Assembly: GCA_025403435.1 (NCBI GenBank) | Contig: CM046345.1 | Coordinates: forward strand, 5,769,451 to 5,833,450 | Reading direction: 5' to 3' | DNA from: Artocarpus heterophyllus | Taxonomy: Eukaryota > Streptophyta > Magnoliopsida > Rosales > Moraceae | Length of the DNA: 64,000 nt | Part shown: piece by piece, positions 61,380-64,000 of the stretch | Layout of the letters: every line of letters starts with the position of its first letter | Position numbering within the stretch: the first letter of the stretch is position 1 | Notes under the pieces: model-generated | What the model was told of the DNA's origin: nothing | Databases searched by the model: none | What the model saw: the letters and a program-made list of their open reading frames with translations, nothing else | Position numbers and translations under genes: made by a program

Positions 61380-63887
61380 ATGTTGGGGTGTTATCAGCAA
61401 CTTGCTGCTAGGCCATCTTACCAAGACTCCCTTAAGATTCTTGAGGCTGATATTCAACATGCCAATATGCTGTGAGTTTCTCATCTTCTCTCTAGTTTTT
61501 TTTTTTTTTTTGCTTTTTTTTGTTTCATTTTCTCTAATTATGGGACTGAGATTGTTCTGCGCTTCTGGGTTTCTATTCTTGGCAATGTGATCACTAAATT
61601 TTTTATGTTTCGTTTCTATTCTTTATTTAACAGTTATTAACATAATTTTAGGAAGTTCAAATTTTTTTTGTTAAAAAAAAGCCCCTTTGTTTTTTGCTGC
61701 TCTAGTATAATTCTTGAAATGTTGACCGATTTACAGATTTTTTTTTTTTTTTCTAAATGATTAGTGAGCTCTAGAGTTTACATGGGCAATTAACAGAAAG
61801 AACAAATTTTTCTTTTTTCTCTTTCCTTCTAATGATTTTTTTCCTTTCATAATATTATGAATGTTTCCTCTGATTATTTGTGATATTTTTTTTTTAGTGT
61901 AGATATCTATCATATATGGTTTTTCAGTTTTCAAAATCAGTCCTGTTTTAGCCACATAATGCGTGATAAATAACTGGACATTATTCAATTCATTTTTTTA
62001 TTTTCTATTTTTTATTTTTTATTTTTTTTGTTCTCACACCAAATGTGTTTTTCAGGGCAAGTTCCATTCCAAGAGGCAAAGGAGGTATTTCTCTTCAGAT
62101 GAAATTGGTATACCATGAGCTAGCACCAATTTTCATGTTTTTGCTACAATGGATGGACTGCTCATCTTCTTGTCTTTTCTCTAGTTATTTAAACCTCTTC
62201 CACATTGTTGTACATAAGGTAAATCCCTTGCCTTTCTTGTTCATACATTTCTTTAAAAAAAAAATATTATACCTTTTCTTTTTCCCTCTTTATTTCTTGA
62301 GTGAAATCAAAGTACTAGTAAATTGACCTCTTTTGTATTCAGGTCCAGTCAGATGGGAGGCTAAATGTTTCTTCATATGGAAGAAAAGCAACCATTAGTG
62401 AATTCTATGGTAAGGATAAATTTCTTCTCTATATGCTCTTCTTTTAGTTTTCTACTCTTTGCATTAATCTAAGTTAGCCCTTGGTAATCCTAGTTTTCCT
62501 TTTAAATTTAATTTTCGGTTCGAACCTCATAAGCAATTAATGGGTATTTGGAATATTAGATGTAAGTGAAGTTTTAAGTTTTATAACTGTAGCATGTGAA
62601 AGCTTTACGTTGTAGATACTTTTTACTTTTTACTATACCTGTTGAGATCTTTACACTGTTTACAGTTAAAACTAATTAGTCGGAACGGAAGTTCCAAACG
62701 GAAGGTAAGCCTTGTTTGTGTCATGGCATGGGGGCAGGAGGAATTTTTCACTTTCTATCTTGCTTTGGCAACTTATTATTAAACTTTTACTTATGCATTC
62801 CTTTAAATTTAAACTGCAACAGCTGTTATACTACCATCACTTAAGCGTCTCCATTGCGATTCGTCGGAGCCCGACATGACTCACGAGAGGAGTGGCGACT
62901 TGGAGGGGGTGGTGAGGAAGATTTCTGACACAGACTTGGAGAGGGAAGATGAATGTGGGATCTGCTTGGAGCCTTGTACCAAAATGGTCTTGCCCAACTG
63001 CTGCCATGCCATGTGCATCAATTGCTACCATGACTGGTAAAAATGCAAACATTACTTTTCTCTTCATGTTCACATTTTCATTTCAATCTTATTCTTAAGA
63101 AAATGTAAAGAAGGGAATTCATATGAGCTGTATTGGGTAAAAACTAAAAATAAATTTGTGTCTCGTATCATTTGAATATAAAAACAATCACAAATGTATA
63201 AAGACATCAAATCGCCCTATTTAATAGGTTGATCTTTTAAGATAAAAGCTCAGTTCTTAAGAAAGTCTAATTTCTGCTCGAATGTGTCTCTGAAAGAAAA
63301 TAAAAGATAGACGTAAGCTTGCTCCAGACAACATAGACCTCCAGTTTTTAGGAATGTCCACACATGCAAATTGTCACTATGTAATTCCTAAGAATATAGA
63401 TTTTAATATAACTTTCAAAATAAAGAAGATAACAACAATCACACTAAAAAGAAAATGCATTCAGCATAAAGTTAAGGACTAAATTTTTTTTTTTTTTAAA
63501 AAAGGATTATCATCATTGTTAGTCGCATAACTTTGAACATAATGACATTTTAGGTCCTAAACTTTATTTTTTTGACAATTTTAGTCCCTCGTAATAAAAT
63601 GAACGATGGATTATTATAACAGCAATTCTTTTAACTTCCTGGAGAGTTGACACATTTTTATCTCTTGCATTTACAGGAACACGAGGTCGGAGTCCTGCCC
63701 ATTCTGCCGGGGAAGCTTAAAGAGAGTGAATTCCGAAGATTTATGGGTCCTGACTTGTGGGACTGATGTGGTTGACACCCAAACTGCATTGAAAGAGGAT
63801 GTAGTAAGGTTTTATCTTTTCATTAACAGCCTGCCTAAGGACATTCCTGATGCTCTATTCATAATGTATTATGAGTACTTACTTTGA
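61380..63887 (+). CDS. RING-type E3 ubiquitin ligase, AIRP2-like
   Basis: Five exons, 61380-61471, 62056-62218, 62343-62409, 62823-63036 and 63677-63887, join in frame to 248 residues. The N-terminal half (SYQDSLKILEADIQHANMLA, ISLQMKLVYHELAPIFMFLL) is the helical region found in Arabidopsis AIRP2 and its relatives. A C3HC4 RING follows: C153-x2-C156, C168-x-H170-x2-C173-x2-C176 and C187-x2-C190 (CGICLEPC ... CHAMCINCYHDW ... CPFC), then SLKRVNSEDLWVL. AIRP2 is an ABA-related cytosolic E3 ligase; whether this protein shares that role is inference. The stop TGA is at 63885. No damage is seen. Confidence 0.93.
62543..62700. mobile_element. MITE family B, copy 3 (RING gene intron)
   Basis: In the intron between 62409 and 62823. 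It shares AACTGTAGCATGTGAAAGCT, TTTACACTGTTTACAGTT and a terminal TTCCAAACGG with the other copies. It is a diverged copy. Confidence 0.5.
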
Positions 63888-64000
63888 TCTAACAGCAGCC
63901 CATCATGCCAATTGGGGTGTACAGAAAAAAAGAGAAAATTACTCACCATTACAATGTATTTAGAGCGTATGGTGAGAGTCTTCAACTGTGAAACTTTTTA
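63888..64000 (+). other. 3' UTR of the RING gene
   Basis: The 113 bases after the stop codon have no further frame and are presumably 3' UTR, cut by the window end. Confidence 0.5.

Overview
This is nuclear DNA of a flowering plant, most probably a eudicot. The genes are split by GT-AG introns, the intergenic DNA is A+T-rich and full of LTR retrotransposons and MITEs, and the proteins are closest to plant families. The genus cannot be fixed from the sequence alone. Six protein-coding genes could be assembled exon by exon with reading frame and intron phase conserved: the 3' part of ELP3 (239-2666, +), a HemW-type radical SAM protein (3642-5566, +), a C2H2 zinc-finger membrane protein (6226-9291, -), a KLHDC4-like kelch protein (25410-30934, -), the purine permease AZG2 (49501-51144, +, intronless) and a two-B3-domain protein (51838-55475, -). 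A seventh, an AIRP2-like RING protein (61380-63887, +), closes the window.

Region by region: 0-9.3 kb is a compact gene block with two neighbouring radical SAM genes and the zinc-finger gene. 9.3-15.3 kb holds gene debris (a broken B3-like gene and a broken small secreted-protein gene), a diverged tandem duplication and AT-rich DNA. 15.3-23.6 kb is a damaged Ty3/gypsy element with ~2.1 kb LTRs and no gag or primer-binding site; a 252-bp segment follows both LTRs. 25.4-30.9 kb is the kelch gene. 31-45.5 kb is a repeat domain with a fold-back element, a TIR element, two large solo LTRs each with a perfect 5-bp target-site duplication, an ~85-bp minisatellite, a 10-bp-phased W-box array, and a cluster of ACGACA motifs around a CACTA-type terminus. 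49.5-56.2 kb carries AZG2 and the B3 gene. 57.3-59.7 kb is a solo copia-type LTR inserted in one copy of a short tandem duplication whose other copy is the empty site. 61.4-63.9 kb is the RING gene.

The genes do not form a pathway. ELP3, kelch and AZG2 are (from memory) neighbours on Arabidopsis chromosome 5 as At5g50320, At5g50310 and At5g50300, so the window appears to be a conserved gene neighbourhood expanded by repeats. The most notable observations are the W-box array phased at one helical turn inside an LTR, the same GC-rich quasi-palindrome amplified in two unrelated LTR types, the four-fold repeated two-exon module in the B3 gene, and the Ty3 element whose 5' internal part has been replaced by a copy of its 3' flank.
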